NCBI GenBank assembly: GCA_950097015.1
Contig: CATNEN010000029.1
Span: forward strand, 2,734,001 to 2,798,000
Origin: Macrostomum hystrix
Taxonomy: Eukaryota; Platyhelminthes; Macrostomidae
DNA: 64,000 bases
Direction of reading: 5' to 3'
This document shows, piece after piece, positions 37,843 to 49,510 of the stretch. Every line of letters starts with the position of its first letter. The stretch's first letter is position 1. The notes under the pieces were generated by a model, which saw only the letters and a list, made by a program, of their open reading frames with translations, was not told the origin of the DNA and ran no database searches. The position numbers were made by a program, and so were the translations under genes.

Positions 37843-38715
37843 GCCCTAGTTCTCCCCTTGATCCGTCAGCATCCCCTGTCCTAGTTCTCCCCTTCATCCG
37901 TCAGCATCCCATGTCCTAGTTCTCCCCATCATCTGTCACCATCCCCTGTCCTAGTTCTCCCCTTCATCTGTCAGCATTCCCTGTCCTAGTTCTCCCCTTC
38001 ATCTGTCAGCATCCCCTGTCCTAGTTCTCCCCTTCATCTGTCAGCATCCCATGGTCCCCTAGTTCTCCCCTTCATCTGTCAGCATCCATGTCCTAGTTCT
38101 CCCTATCTGTCAGCATCCCCTGTCCTAGTTCTCCCCATCATCTGTCAGCATCCCCTGTCCTAGTTCTCCCCTTCATCTGTCAGCATCCCCTGTCCTAGTT
38201 CTCCCCTTCATCTGTCAGCATCCCCTGTCCTAGTTCTCCCCTTCATCTGTCAGCATCCCCTGTCCTAGTTCTCCCCTTCATCTGTCAGCATCCCATGTCC
38301 TAGTTCTCCCCTTCATCTGTCAGCATCCCCTGTCCTAGTTCTCCCCATCATCTGTCAGCATCCCCTGTTCTAGTTCTCCCATCATCTGTCAGCATCCCCT
38401 GTCCTAGTTTCTCCCCTTCATCTGTCAGCATCCCCTGTCCTAGTTCTCCCCTTCATCTGTCAGCATCCCATGTCCTAGTTCTCCCCTTCATCTGTCAGCA
38501 TCCCCTGTCCTAGTTCTCCCCATCATCTGTCAGCATCCCCTGTTCTAGTTCTCCCATCATCTGTCAGCATCCCCTGTCCTAGTTCTCCCCTTCATCTGCC
38601 AGCATCCCCTGTCCTAGTTCTCCCCTTCATCTGTCAGTATCCCATGTCCTAGTTCTCCTCTTCATCTGTCAGCATCCCCTGTCCTAGTACTCCCCATCAT
38701 CTGTCAGTATCCGCT
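37843..38715. repeat. 36-bp minisatellite, about 24 copies
   Basis: Units contain CATCTGTCAGCATCCCCTGT and CCTAGTTCTCCCC. Small length variants occur, and a block of several units is duplicated (compare 38275-38400 with 38455-38580). Confidence 0.95.
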
Positions 38716-39136
38716 GCTCACGATTCAGTTTTACTTCCTGACAATTTCCTGCCTGAGCTTCAACCGCCGCGCCCTGTCAGTTGTAGAATATATGAAAATA
38801 CCATTAAAAGTAACTACAGAAACGAAACGTACTATATATATACAATGGCTAAGTTTTAGGACCACATGCACAGAGACACAGAAACCAATACTAATTTTTG
38901 AGAGCAAGCACAATCACACTGAGCTCTTTATTTGCGAGTGACAGGGCGTGATGAAAGGCCTGTGGACCCAACCCATTCTCTCCGTTGTCCCATCTGCAGC
39001 AGCGGAAAGTATTAATTAGTCATTTGAACGGCAAGGACCAATTTTCAGCACAGCTAGTTGGCTTTTGACAAGACCGAGTGAGAGAGGAAAAACACACAGA
39101 GAAAATTCGCACTTCAAACGAATAAATATATATATT
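38716..39136. other. Single-copy spacer
   Basis: About 0.4 kb, AT-rich. No gene recognised. Confidence 0.4.
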
Positions 39137-39463
39137 CTGTATATAAACAATACGTATACTGGTGATATACTAGGGTGGATTTTATGTGTGACACAAATGC
39201 GAGTTTGATTAATCGATTATATAAAATGCGACACAATAATACAAATTAAATAACAGACACACGCATTTGGAGGCCTAGTTATTTAAGAAAATTAATATCA
39301 TTAAAACTCCTTCCCAAAAACGCTCGCTGATTGGATGGCGCCATACTGTATTTATTGATTTTAAACTATTTTTCGTCCCCTGAAACGTCGTTGATTGGTT
39401 GTCAGCTAAATTGTGCGACCCCAGCGTGCAAATAGCGCTAGCCAATCAGGAAATGTTCAGGAG
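39137..39463. repeat. Direct repeat, copy A (about 330 bp), CCAAT-rich
   Basis: Nearly the same sequence as 39920-40252 in the same orientation: shared CAATACGTATACTGGTGATA near the left end, GGAGGCCTAGTTATTTAAGA in the middle, and several CCAAT/ATTGG boxes toward the right end. Confidence 0.92.
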
Positions 39464-39529
39464 GTACAAAAAGTGGATTATTGCATTCGGTTTGCAAAAA
39501 AGAACAAGCTAGCCAAAAAAATATTCTCC

Positions 39530-39800
39530 CATGAGAATGGTATGAGATCTCCTGTGAGAATGGTATGAGATCTCCTGTGAGAATGGTATGAGATCTCCTG
39601 TGAGAATGGTATGAGATCTCCTGTAAGAATGGTATGAGATCTCCTGTGAGAATGGTATGAGATCTCCTGTGAGAATGGTATGAGATCTCCTGTGAGAATG
39701 GTATGAGATCTCCTGTGAGAATGGTATGAGATCTCCTGTGAGATTGGTATGATATCTCTGATGAGATTGGTATGATATCTCTGATGAGATTAGTATGAAA
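39530..39800. repeat. 23-bp minisatellite between the two direct repeats, about 10 copies
   Basis: Core GAGAATGGTATGAGATCTCC, with the palindrome GAGATCTC. It decays rightward into diverged copies up to about 39900. Confidence 0.93.
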
Positions 39801-39919
39801 TGTCTAATGAAATTGGTATAATATCTCTTTTGAGACTTTGAGATCTGTATGAGATCTAAGACTTTGGTATGTCATATTCAATGAGATTGGTGTAAGATCA
39901 ATATTGAGATAAGTGTATA

Positions 39920-40252
39920 CTGTATGTACACAATACGTATACTGGTGATATACTAGGGTGGATTTTAGGTGTGACATATGCGCGCTAATTAATCTGAGTT
40001 TGATTAATCGATTATATAAAATGCGATACAATAATACAAATTAAATAACTGACACACGCACTTGGAGGCCTAGTTATTTAAGAAAATTAATATCATTAAA
40101 ACTCTTTCCCAAAAACGCTCGCTGATTGGATGGCGCCATACTGTATTTATTGATTTTAAACTCTCTTTCATCCCCTGAAACTTTGCTGATTGGTTGTCAG
40201 TTAAATTGTGCGACTCCAACGTGCAAATAGCCAATCAGGAAAAGTTCAGGAG
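39920..40252. repeat. Direct repeat, copy B (about 330 bp), CCAAT-rich
   Basis: Second copy of the 39137-39463 segment, about 90% identical by eye, with a short insertion near 39980. It lies about 120 bp upstream of the first recognised exon of the cysteine-rich gene. Another CCAATCAG follows at about 40269. Confidence 0.92.
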
Positions 40253-40369
40253 ATAAAATTGCTCTTGCCAATCAGCAAACAAGTCGAAGATATAATATTA
40301 ATAATTTACCTGCATATGTTAAATAAATTTCCAACAAATATAAACATGAGCTCATTTCTGAACCTTCAG

Positions 40370-43360
40370 GCTGCCTGAGAACACCGGCAGTGGCATCCGC
40401 TGCTGACAGCTGCTCTGTCGGCGAGAGCTGGAGAGCCTGCAGGCAGGTCTATCCAAATGTGCAGCTGTCTCAGAGTCCGTACAATTTCGATTGGAATCCA
40501 TTGGAGAGCCTGCGAGAGATGTGCAGGTTAGGATTTACCATAGACAGTCCGGTTGCCAACAAGACGCTAACAATGTCTCCAATGAAATACATTCCAGACA
40601 CAGAGACCACGTGAAACTGTTGAAATGTCTGCACGACACGCTGAGCCAAAACTGCGACGGCCAGAAGGACTATTCGTACTTCATATTCCAGACGGTGATG
40701 GACTACCGCCGCTACGAGAGGGCCGCTGACTTTATCTGCCAGGAGAGCAACATTGAAAGTGAGCCGCTTTGCGCTTCTAGGTGGAGCTTGAAGTTTCGAA
40801 ATGGAGTTTCGGGAACGCCTTTTGGTCGATTTTCGGGTTGGTTCATTGTTCGAGTTTCGGTTTGGTTTTCGGTGGAGTTTCGGTTTGGTTTTCGGTGGAG
40901 TTTCAGTTTGGTTTTCGGTGGTGATTCGGTTTGATTTTCTTTGGAGTTTCTGTTTTTTGTTTTCGGTGGAGTTTCGGTTTGGTTTTCGGTGGAGTTTCGG
41001 TTTGGTTTTCGGTGGAGTTTCGGTTTGGTTTTCGGTGGAGTTTCGGTTTGGTTTTCGGTGTAGTTTCGGTTTCGTTTTCGGTGGAGTTTCAGTTTCATTT
41101 TCGGTGGTGATTTGGTTTGATTTTCTGTGGAGTTTCTGTTTGTTGTTATCTGTGGATTTTCGGTTTGGTTTTCGGTGGAGTTTTGGTTTGTTTTTCAGTT
41201 CGAGTTTCGGTTTGGTTTTTTGTGGAGTTTTTGTTTTTTGTTGTCGGTGGAGTTTCGGTTTGGTGGAGTTTCGGTTTGGTTTTCGGTGGAGTTTCTGTTT
41301 GGTTTTCGGTTCGAGTTTCGGTTTGGTTTTCGGTGGATTTTCGGCTTGGTTTTCGGTGGAGTTTCGGTTTGGTTTTCGGTGGAGTTTCGGTTTAGTTTTC
41401 GGTGGAGTTTCGGTTCGGTTTTCGGAAAAAAGCAACAGCCAAAGAGTGTGCATTTCAACATTTTTGCCCCATTCGCCCCTCAGTCTACGAGCGCAGCCGC
41501 GGCTGCCTGGGCCACTTCCAAGAAGACGTGCTGCCCTGCGCCAAGAAGCGAACACTCAGCGACACCATGAAGGCAGCGGGCGAAGATATTCAGCGAGCTC
41601 TGAGCGACCAATCGGAAGACACACGGGGCATCCGCACCGACAAGGCCGCCATGCTGCAGTTCATGGAGCGCAAGATAAAACAGAAACTGTGCGCGTAAGT
41701 CAGCCTCCTTATCTGTGATGTCTGCGCTGTGTCGTCAGCCTCCTTATCTGTGATGTCTGTGATGTGTCGTCAGCCTTCTTATATCTATTATGTCTCTGCA
41801 GTGTCGTGAGCCTCCTTATCTGTGATGTCTGCGCTGTGTCGTCAGCCTCCTTATCTGTGATGTCTGCGCTGTGTCGTCAGCCTCCTTATCTGTGATGTCT
41901 GCGCTGTGTCGTCAGCCTCCTTATCTGTGATGTCTCTTCAGTGTCGTCAGCCTCCTTATCTGTGATGTCTCTTCAGTGTCGTCAGCCTCCTTATCTGTGA
42001 TGTCTCTTCAGTGTCGTCAGCCTCCTTATCTTTGATCTCTGATGTGATATGTGATGTCTGCGCTGTGTCGTCAGCCTCCTTATCTGTGAGGTCCCTACTG
42101 CTGATGAAGAAAGCAGTTAATCGAATATTTGAAGCCTAAATATTCATGCCTTATATAAACTTTTTTGATGTGCTCAAAGTGGAGCAGTAAAATAATCTTT
42201 TTGCATAGCAACTAGGCTAATCAAAGGCAGTCGGAAATAATAGGCCATTGCCAGTAGAGAACTGCATAGCAAAGTTGCTGAATAATTTGAATGGATCCTG
42301 CAGTAAGTAGACTAGAAAAAAATTGTTTTTAAACTGTGCTCAAGCCAAACTCTCCGGTTGATTGGACTCTCCCTCGATTCTCAATTTATCTGAGCAGCGG
42401 AGAACCTCAGTGGCTGGTGCTGTGTCTCAAAACTTTTTTATCGCTTTTAAGATGACGGAGACTGGCCCTATGATGGAGATATATCCCTCCAGGGCAGCAG
42501 GGAAATCAATGCTGCCGCCTTCATTAAGTTAGTTAGGAAAAGTTATAACTAAAGCTAGTATGCTACTGCGGGAAACGTTTTTCAAAACGAGCCTTAATTA
42601 GAAAAGATAAAGCATCATGGGTCTAATTATGGGTCAGAAACTTCAATTGCAAACACAACTAACTTGATGCTTTTGAACCCCCACAGCTCACAGTCCCCAG
42701 CTTCATCAGCAACACACAGCTCACAGTCCCCAGCTTCATCAGAAACCCACAGCTCACAGTCCCCAGCTTCATCAGCTCACAGTCCCCAGCTTCATCAGCT
42801 CACAGTCCCCAGCTTCATAAGCAACACACAGCTCACAATCCCCAGCTTCATCAGCTCACAAGCCCCAGCTTCATCAGCTCACAATCACCAGCTTCATCAG
42901 CAACCCACAGCTCACAGTCCCCCAGCTTCATCAGCAACACACAGCTCAAAATTCATAGTTCAGAAAGTATATGTAAGCAACTTGAATGTCGAAAGCTATT
43001 CGATAATGTAACTAATTTCGCAGGGACCGTCGAGTGATGATCTCATGCGTGGAACGGACTCTACTCAATGACAGGCAGTTGTGCCCAAGCGCCAGCATTG
43101 GCCTAGTGACTAGCTACTATGCCCTGCTGCTGCCAAAGAGCTGCAACTATGTCTGGCTGGCTCCTCCTAGTGAAGCGGTCGGCGAAGCCACTTTGTCAAC
43201 GCAGCGTCGTCTGGATGCTCGCCAATCAGGAGCCGACTTCGGCTACGGAACTGGCAGTGTTCGCAGCGGGGACCTAGATCGCAGTGGGGCTAGTGCTGGG
43301 GTGTCGCTGGCTAACACCGTTTCATTGGCAGTCGCCGCCGCCATCAGATTCCTGGTGTAG
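40370..43360 (+). CDS. Secreted cysteine-rich protein with probable GPI-anchor signal (5' incomplete)
   Basis: Exons 40370-40526, 40598-40758, 41484-41694 and 43024-43360 join in phase with GT-AG introns (71, 725 and 1329 bp). The 71-bp intron has a GCTAAC branch-like site and ATTCCAG acceptor. The visible product is about 287 residues. It has about a dozen spaced cysteines (for example SWRACRQVYPN, KLLKCLHDTLSQNC and DFICQ, then RGCLGHFQEDVLPC, later ISCVERTLLNDRQLC). The C-terminus is Ser/Gly-rich and ends in a hydrophobic run (VSLANTVSLAVAAAIRFLV), like a GPI attachment signal. The spacing recalls the secreted DUF19 (T20D4.11-like) fold, but that is only an impression. No signal peptide is in the first visible exon, which opens mid-codon after an acceptor, so an upstream exon is missing from the model. 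Confidence 0.75.
40842..41430. repeat. 23-bp minisatellite in an intron, about 25 copies
   Basis: Core GGTTTTCGGTGGAGTTTCGG. It lies in the second visible intron of the cysteine-rich gene, from 83 bp after the donor to about 50 bp before the acceptor. T/G-rich on the sense strand. Confidence 0.94.
41700..42095. repeat. 35-bp minisatellite in an intron, about 11 copies
   Basis: Units contain CAGCCTCCTTATCTGTGATG and TCTGCGCTGTGTCGT. The array starts within about 5 bp of the splice donor at 41695. Confidence 0.94.
42096..42685. other. Intron sequence between two arrays
   Basis: Single-copy intron sequence of the cysteine-rich gene. No exon seen. Confidence 0.5.
42686..42960. repeat. Irregular minisatellite in an intron
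   Basis: Units of about 18-27 bp built on AGCTCACAGTCCCCAGCTTC, with optional AGCAACACAC. It ends about 65 bp before the acceptor of the last exon. Confidence 0.9.
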
Positions 43361-44354
43361 TAGCCATGTACATTGTACCTTATAATGTCACTATCGCGAA
43401 CGGGGTTTGTTTTTCAGGGAACAGATTAGTTATAATCTTGACTCGTTCAAAAAAGAGCCATTTTCAAAATTCAAATGTTTTATTTTGAACTGCGCAATTT
43501 ATAACAAAAGGGGAAGAATTTTAGGGTCTTGTTTCGTTAGGTGCTCAAAATTATTTCAAAATTATCAATAATTATGACTCGATTTTGATTGTAATTTAAG
43601 CATGATAACGCTAATCAGTTACAAAAACTTTAACAAAAAAATTATTGGGACATTTTTTTTGTTTGTAAACTAAAAAGCTTTTTCGTAATTTTAGTAACGA
43701 AATATGACGAAGCCACATGGCATTTAATTAAATATATGAAGATTTTCTGAAAATAGTTAGTTAAAAACACACTATTAAAAATTTGTCACACAGTGCTGCA
43801 AAGTTGGTTTGATTTTTCGATTTTCCATAAACTGCGCCCAAATAATTATTGTCCGCTGCGGTGTTAAAGCTAGCTCTTATAATATTGTGTTTTGTTAACG
43901 ATAAGTACCGCTTGCTTGTAAAATAACTTGTAAAAATATATTTAGGAACCATTTTCCTTACTATACTCATTCTATTAGAGTTGCCATTTCTAAAGTTTCT
44001 TAGGAAATTAAATCTGCTATTTTTCTTTAATAAATTAATTAAATTAATAATTCTTTGTCTACAAAACGTTTTCGTATAACAACATTGTCTCTTTGCTAAT
44101 AAGAATTGTATGACATATCAAATATAGTCTATGACGACCCTATGACATTTTGTTTTTTTCTGAGTGTAACTGCTTTAATTGTTTTAAACCAAGAGAATGT
44201 GCATTTAATTTCGAGTGCATCCATTCTGGACTAAAATATTAAGGCTCACTAACGGATTCGAAATGGTCATTTATTATTTCTTCATAATATCAGTCATATC
44301 ACGGCTCATTGTCAATTAGGAATGTGTCTGCCTCCACATGCTCTCTCCTCTCGC
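43361..44354. other. 3' flank of the cysteine-rich gene
   Basis: About 1 kb of AT-rich single-copy sequence. I find no canonical AATAAA in the first few hundred bases. No gene recognised. Confidence 0.45.
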
Positions 44355-45040
44355 CTGACATCATCTACTCCCACTGCACCTGTCATCATCTACTCCCAGT
44401 GCACCTGTCATCATCTACTCCCACTGCACCTGTCATCATCTACTCCCACTGCACCTGTCATCATCTACTCCCACTGCACCTGTCATCATCTACTCTCACT
44501 GCACCTGTCATCATCTACTCCCAGTGCGCCTGTCATCATCTACTCCCAGTGCACCTGTCATCATCTACTCCCAGTGCACCTGTCATCATCTACTCCCACT
44601 GCACCTGTCATCATCTACTCCCACTGCACCTGTCATCATCTACTCCCACTCCACCTGTCATCATCTACTCCCACTGCACCTGTCATCATCTACTCCCACT
44701 CCACCTGTCATCATCTACTCCCACTGCACCTGTCATCATCTACTCCCACTCCACCTGTCATCATCTACTCCCACTGCACCTGTCATCATCTACTCCCACT
44801 CCACCTGTCATCATCTACTCCCAGTGCACCTGTCATCATCTACTCCCACTGCACCTGTCATCATCTACTCTCACTCCACCTGTCATCATCTACTCTCACT
44901 CCACCTGTCATCATCTACTCCCACTCCACCTGTCATCATCTACTCCCACTCCACCTGTCATCATCTACTCTCACTCCACCTGTAATCATCTACTCCCACT
45001 GCACCTGTCATCATCTACTCCCACTGCACCTGTCATCACT
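44355..45040. repeat. 25-bp minisatellite, first array, about 27 copies
   Basis: Core CATCATCTACTCCCACTGCA plus CCTGT, with variants CAGTGCA, CACTCCA and TCTCACT. The same family recurs at 47977-49065, and the right flanks of both arrays are alike (CATCACTATGTG, then TTTGCATC and ATTTATCA). Confidence 0.96.
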
Positions 45041-45676
45041 ATGTGGCCCACCTTTTGCATCAATTTATCACATCTATAGGCTCCATCTACCTATCTAAGG
45101 TAATCTCTAGACAGTAAGTAGCATGCTCAGAATCACGGAGTCTGTTTTTTGTTTAAAAAAATACTTGCATGGGCTGCATGCAGTTTAAATTCGAGTAGTA
45201 ATTTCTGCATCTTATTTACTCGCACTGCAAACGTAAAATAAACGGATTAAATTACACTGTCGATTCTTGTTGGTATTTGCTTATTTCAGTATCTGTAATG
45301 TATCATACTAATTTATTAATTTAAAATATCAATGCTATTCCTGCTTGAATGCCCATAACGTTACTGCGATATGAATCATCATGAAGTGTTGCTAAAATAG
45401 ATAAGAAAAAACGATAAGGAATAGCAGTGCAAAAAAAAAATATTACTGCACGAGACACTTTATCTATACTATCTATACTACTTTCAGTATGTAAGAAAGG
45501 GAATCTTTCCACTCCAATCAAAGTCAACTAATCAGTTGCAATGTACGGAAGCTTAACGAATCACACTTATTTAGCAAATTGAAATCAATTTTATTGAATG
45601 CTAGTGAAACAGAAAAAACATTTTTTAAGTATAGTTGCACCTTTATCCGAGTAAGTGTCAACCTTCGTCATAGATA
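45041..45676. other. Single-copy spacer
   Basis: About 0.6 kb, AT-rich. No gene recognised. Confidence 0.4.
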
Positions 45677-47151
45677 CCTTAGGGTAGAGTCCAACCTACC
45701 TGAGGGTAGAGTCCAACCTACCTCAGGGTAGAGTCCAACCTACCTCAGAAGAGAGTCCAACCTACCTCAGGAGAGTCCAACCTACCTCAGGAGAGTCCAA
45801 CCTACCTCAGGAGAGTCCAACCTACCTCAGGAGAGAGTCCAAATTAACCTACCTCAGAAGAGAGTCCAACCTACCTCAGGAGAGTCCAACCTACCTCAGG
45901 AGAGTCCAACCTACCTCAGGAGAGTCCAACCTACCTCAGGAGAGAGTCCAACCTACCTCACGAGAGAGTCTAACCTACCTCAGGAGAGAGTCCAACCTAC
46001 CTCAGGAGAGAGTCCAACCTACCTCAGGAGAGAGTCCAACCTACCTCAGGAGAGAGTCCAACCTACCTCAGGAGAGAGTCTAACCTACCTCAGGAGAGAG
46101 TCCAACCTACCTCAGGAGAGAGTCCAACCTACCTCAGGAGAGAGTCCAACCTACCTCAGGAGAGAGTCCAACCTACCTCAGGAGAGAGTCCAACCTACCT
46201 CAAGGAGAGAGTCTGACCTACCTCAGGAGAGAGTCCAACCTACCTCAGGAGAGAGTCTAACCTACCTCAGGAGAGAGTCCAACCTACCTCAGGAGAGAGT
46301 CCAACCTACCTCAAGGGAGAGTCTGACCTACCTCAGGAGAGAGTCCAACCTACCTCAGGAGAGAGTCCAACCTACCTCAGGAGAGAGTCCAACCTACCTC
46401 AGGAGAGAGTCAACCTACCTCAGGAGAGAGTCCAAGAGATCTGACCTACCTCAGGAGAGAGTCCAACCTACCTCAGGAGAGAGTCCAACCTACCTCAGGA
46501 GAGAGTCCAACCTACCTCAGGAGAGAGTCCAACCTACCTCAGGAGAGAGTCCAACCTACCTCAGGAGAGAGTCCAACCTACCTCAGGAGAGAGTTCAACC
46601 TACCTCAGGAGAGAGTCCAACCTACCTCAGGAGAGAGTCTAACCTACCTCAGGAGAGAGTCTAACCTACCTCAGGATAGAGTCCAACCTACCTCAGGAGA
46701 GAGTCCAACCTACCTCAGGAGAGAGTCCAACCTACCTCAGGAGAGAGTTCAACCTACCTCAGGAGAGAGTCCAACCTACCTCAGGAGAGAGTCTAACCTA
46801 CCTCAGGAGAGAGTCCTAACCTACCTCAGGATAGAGTCCAACCTACCTCAGGAGAGAGTCCAACCTACCCCAGGAGAGAGTCCAACCTACCTCAGGAGAG
46901 AGTCCAACCTACCTCAGGAGAGAGTCTAACCTACCTCAGGAGAGAGTCTAACCTACCTCAGGAGAGAGTCCAACCTACCTCAGGAGAGAGTCCAACCTAC
47001 CTCAGGAGAGAGTCCAACCTACTTCAGGAGAGAGTCCAACCTACCTCAGGAGAGAGTCCAACCTACCTCAGGAGAGAGTCCAACCTACCTCAGGAGAGAG
47101 TCCAACCTACCTCAGGAGAGAGTCCAACCTTCCTCAAGGGAGAGTCTGACC
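45677..47151. repeat. 22-bp minisatellite, about 67 copies
   Basis: Core CAACCTACCTCAGGAGAGAG. The left end uses shorter 18-20 bp units (GGAGAGTCC); the rest is nearly uniform, with TCTAACC and TCTGACC variants spaced semi-regularly. Confidence 0.96.
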
Positions 47152-47880
47152 TGCACTATGTTTTTTTTTGTGTTCTGGACAATAAGAAGTTTTTAAAATA
47201 GATTTCTTCAATTTTTAATCACCTTGGACAGGTTTGAGTAATTGAAGTGTCATCTTTGTCTCTGTTGTTGGCGATAAACACCAACTAGTTTAACTATAGC
47301 CTCATAAAGAAGTAACTACACACGACACTATGCAGTTGTCTCACACTACTCAAGTGGAAGTGTTTTTGCTCTCGACATTCTAAATTTAGCTCCATAGAAT
47401 TTGTTTTGCTGCCAGCAAAGCAAAGTGCCTCGCATCTTACTTCAAGCTTGCTTGTTTTCAGCACTACAAATATCTCACGCAGCGCTGACAGAACGGCCTT
47501 ATTAGGTGCTCTGCTGCAAGCAAACAACACCAACGGAACATCCCCATCGCCATCAAGAGGACTGTGAATGACTTTTAACATGACAAAAGGTGTAAAACTC
47601 GTTGAAAACATTTTGTTGTACTTCTTAGCCGGAATGGAAACGAATCAAGGTGGCAGCAGTTTGTCAAACAGTCCCAGAATAGACAAAAAGCGATGCAAAC
47701 ACGAGGTGAGAAGCGGAACAGAGCGTGGAGGAGGAAAATATCTAATTCTGCTTAACTGGCATTCGCTATCGAGAGAGCCTGTTGAGGTGTTTACGTCTAG
47801 TCCTAGTCTGGCATCTATTTTCCTCTCTCAACGCATCCCCTGCCAAAGTCTGAAATAACAACGGTTAAACAATGTCCTCA
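47152..47880. other. Single-copy region
   Basis: Two overlapping frames of about 100 codons on opposite strands (47294-47611 minus, 47568-47858 plus). Neither resembles a known protein or has clear splice sites. Confidence 0.35.
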
Positions 47881-47976
47881 ACACCCGCAACACGGATGCA
47901 AATAGGGTAGGGTGACAGTTTGCCGCCATCATTGATCGGCATCAGCAATGGGAATATTTTTCTACTAATAATCTCC
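47881..47976. repeat. 96-bp direct repeat flanking the 25-bp array, left copy
   Basis: Contains GGTGACAGTTTGCCGCCATC and ATTGATCGGCATCAGCAA. An almost identical 96-bp segment lies at 49135-49230, offset 1254 bp. Confidence 0.93.
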
Positions 47977-49065
47977 CACTCCACCTGTCATCATCTACTC
48001 CCACTGCACCTGTCATCATCTACTCCCACTGCACCTGTCATCATCTACTCCCACTTCACCTGTCATCATCTACTCCCACTGCACCTGTCATCATCTACTC
48101 CCACTGCACCTGTCATCATCTACTCCCACTGCACCTAGTCATCATCTACTCCCACTGCACCTGTCATCATCTACTCCCACTCCACCTGTCATCATCTACT
48201 CCCACTGCACCTGTCATCATCTACTCCCACTCCACCTGTCATCATCTACTCCCACTGCACCTGTCATCATCTACTCCCACTGCACCTGTCATCATCTACT
48301 CCCACTGCACCTGTCATCATCTACTCCCACTGCACCTGTCATCATCTACTCCCACTTCACCTAGTCATCATCTACTCCCAGTGCACCTGTCATCATCTAC
48401 TCCCACTGCACCTGTCATCATCTACTCCCACTGCACCTGTCATCATCTACTCCCACTGCACCTATCATCATCTACTCCCACTGCACCTGTCATCATCTAC
48501 TCCCACTGCACCTGTCATCATCTACTCCCACTGCACCTGTCATCATCTACTCCCACTGCACCTATCATCATCTACTCCCACTGCACCTATCATCATCTAC
48601 TCCCAGTGCACCTGTCATCATCTACTCCCAGTGCACCTATCATCATCTACTCCCAGTGCACCTGTCATCATCTACTCCCAGTGCACCTATCATCATCTAC
48701 TCCCACTGCACCTGTCATCATCTACTCCCACTGCACCTGTCATAATCTACTCCCAGTGCACCTGTCATCATCTACTCCCACTGCACCTATCATCATCTAC
48801 TCCCACTGCACCTATCATCATCTACTCCCAGTGCACCTGTCATCATCTACTCCCACTGCACCTGTCATCATCTACTCCCAGTGCACCTGTCATCATCTAC
48901 TCCCACTGCACCTGTCATCATCTACTCCCAGTGCACCTGTCATCATCTACTCCCACTGCACCTGTCATCATCTACTCCCACTGCACCGGTCATCATCTAC
49001 TCCCACTGCACCTTTCATCATCTACTCCCACTGCACCTGTCATAATCTACTCCCACTGCACCTGT
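47977..49065. repeat. 25-bp minisatellite, second array, about 43 copies
   Basis: Same unit family as 44355-45040, more enriched in CACTGCA units, with CTATCATC, CTAGTCATC and CATAATC variants. It lies exactly between two 96-bp direct repeats. Confidence 0.96.
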
Positions 49066-49134
49066 CATCACTATGTGACTCACCCTTTGCATCTATTTAT
49101 CATATATTAATATATATCTATCTATATCAGTTAA

Positions 49135-49230
49135 ACACCAGCAACACGGATGCAAATAGGGTAGGGTGACAGTTTGCCGCCATCATTGATCGGCATCAGC
49201 AACAGGAATATTTTTCGTCTAATAATCTCC
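49135..49230. repeat. 96-bp direct repeat flanking the 25-bp array, right copy
   Basis: Matches 47881-47976 at nearly all positions. Together they show that flank plus array was part of a larger duplicated unit. Confidence 0.93.
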
Positions 49231-49510
49231 GACAAAGGAAGCGATACGCGACGAAGTTTTTCATCCGAGCTCGTCTTTCATCCGCGTGTCCCAGTGTGGG
49301 TTCGGGGCTGAAAAAATCGAAAATCGATTTTAGCAGAGAAACAGACTCATTTTCATTCACGGCTGCACTCTAAAAAAATTTGTCAGTCTAATGTCGTAAA
49401 CAAAAGCTTCATATGGTGAAATTCTCAAGATGACAAATACATTGTTGACGATTTTCTCCCCAAAGCAAGCGGACTATCCCAAGCTATGTAACTGTATCTT
49501 GCCAATCTAT
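49231..49510. other. Short spacer
   Basis: No gene or repeat recognised. Confidence 0.4.

Noticed and set aside
39137..40252. LTR retrotransposon
   Set aside because: The interval between the direct copies is under 500 bp and mostly minisatellite, with no gag, pol, primer-binding site or target-site duplication visible.
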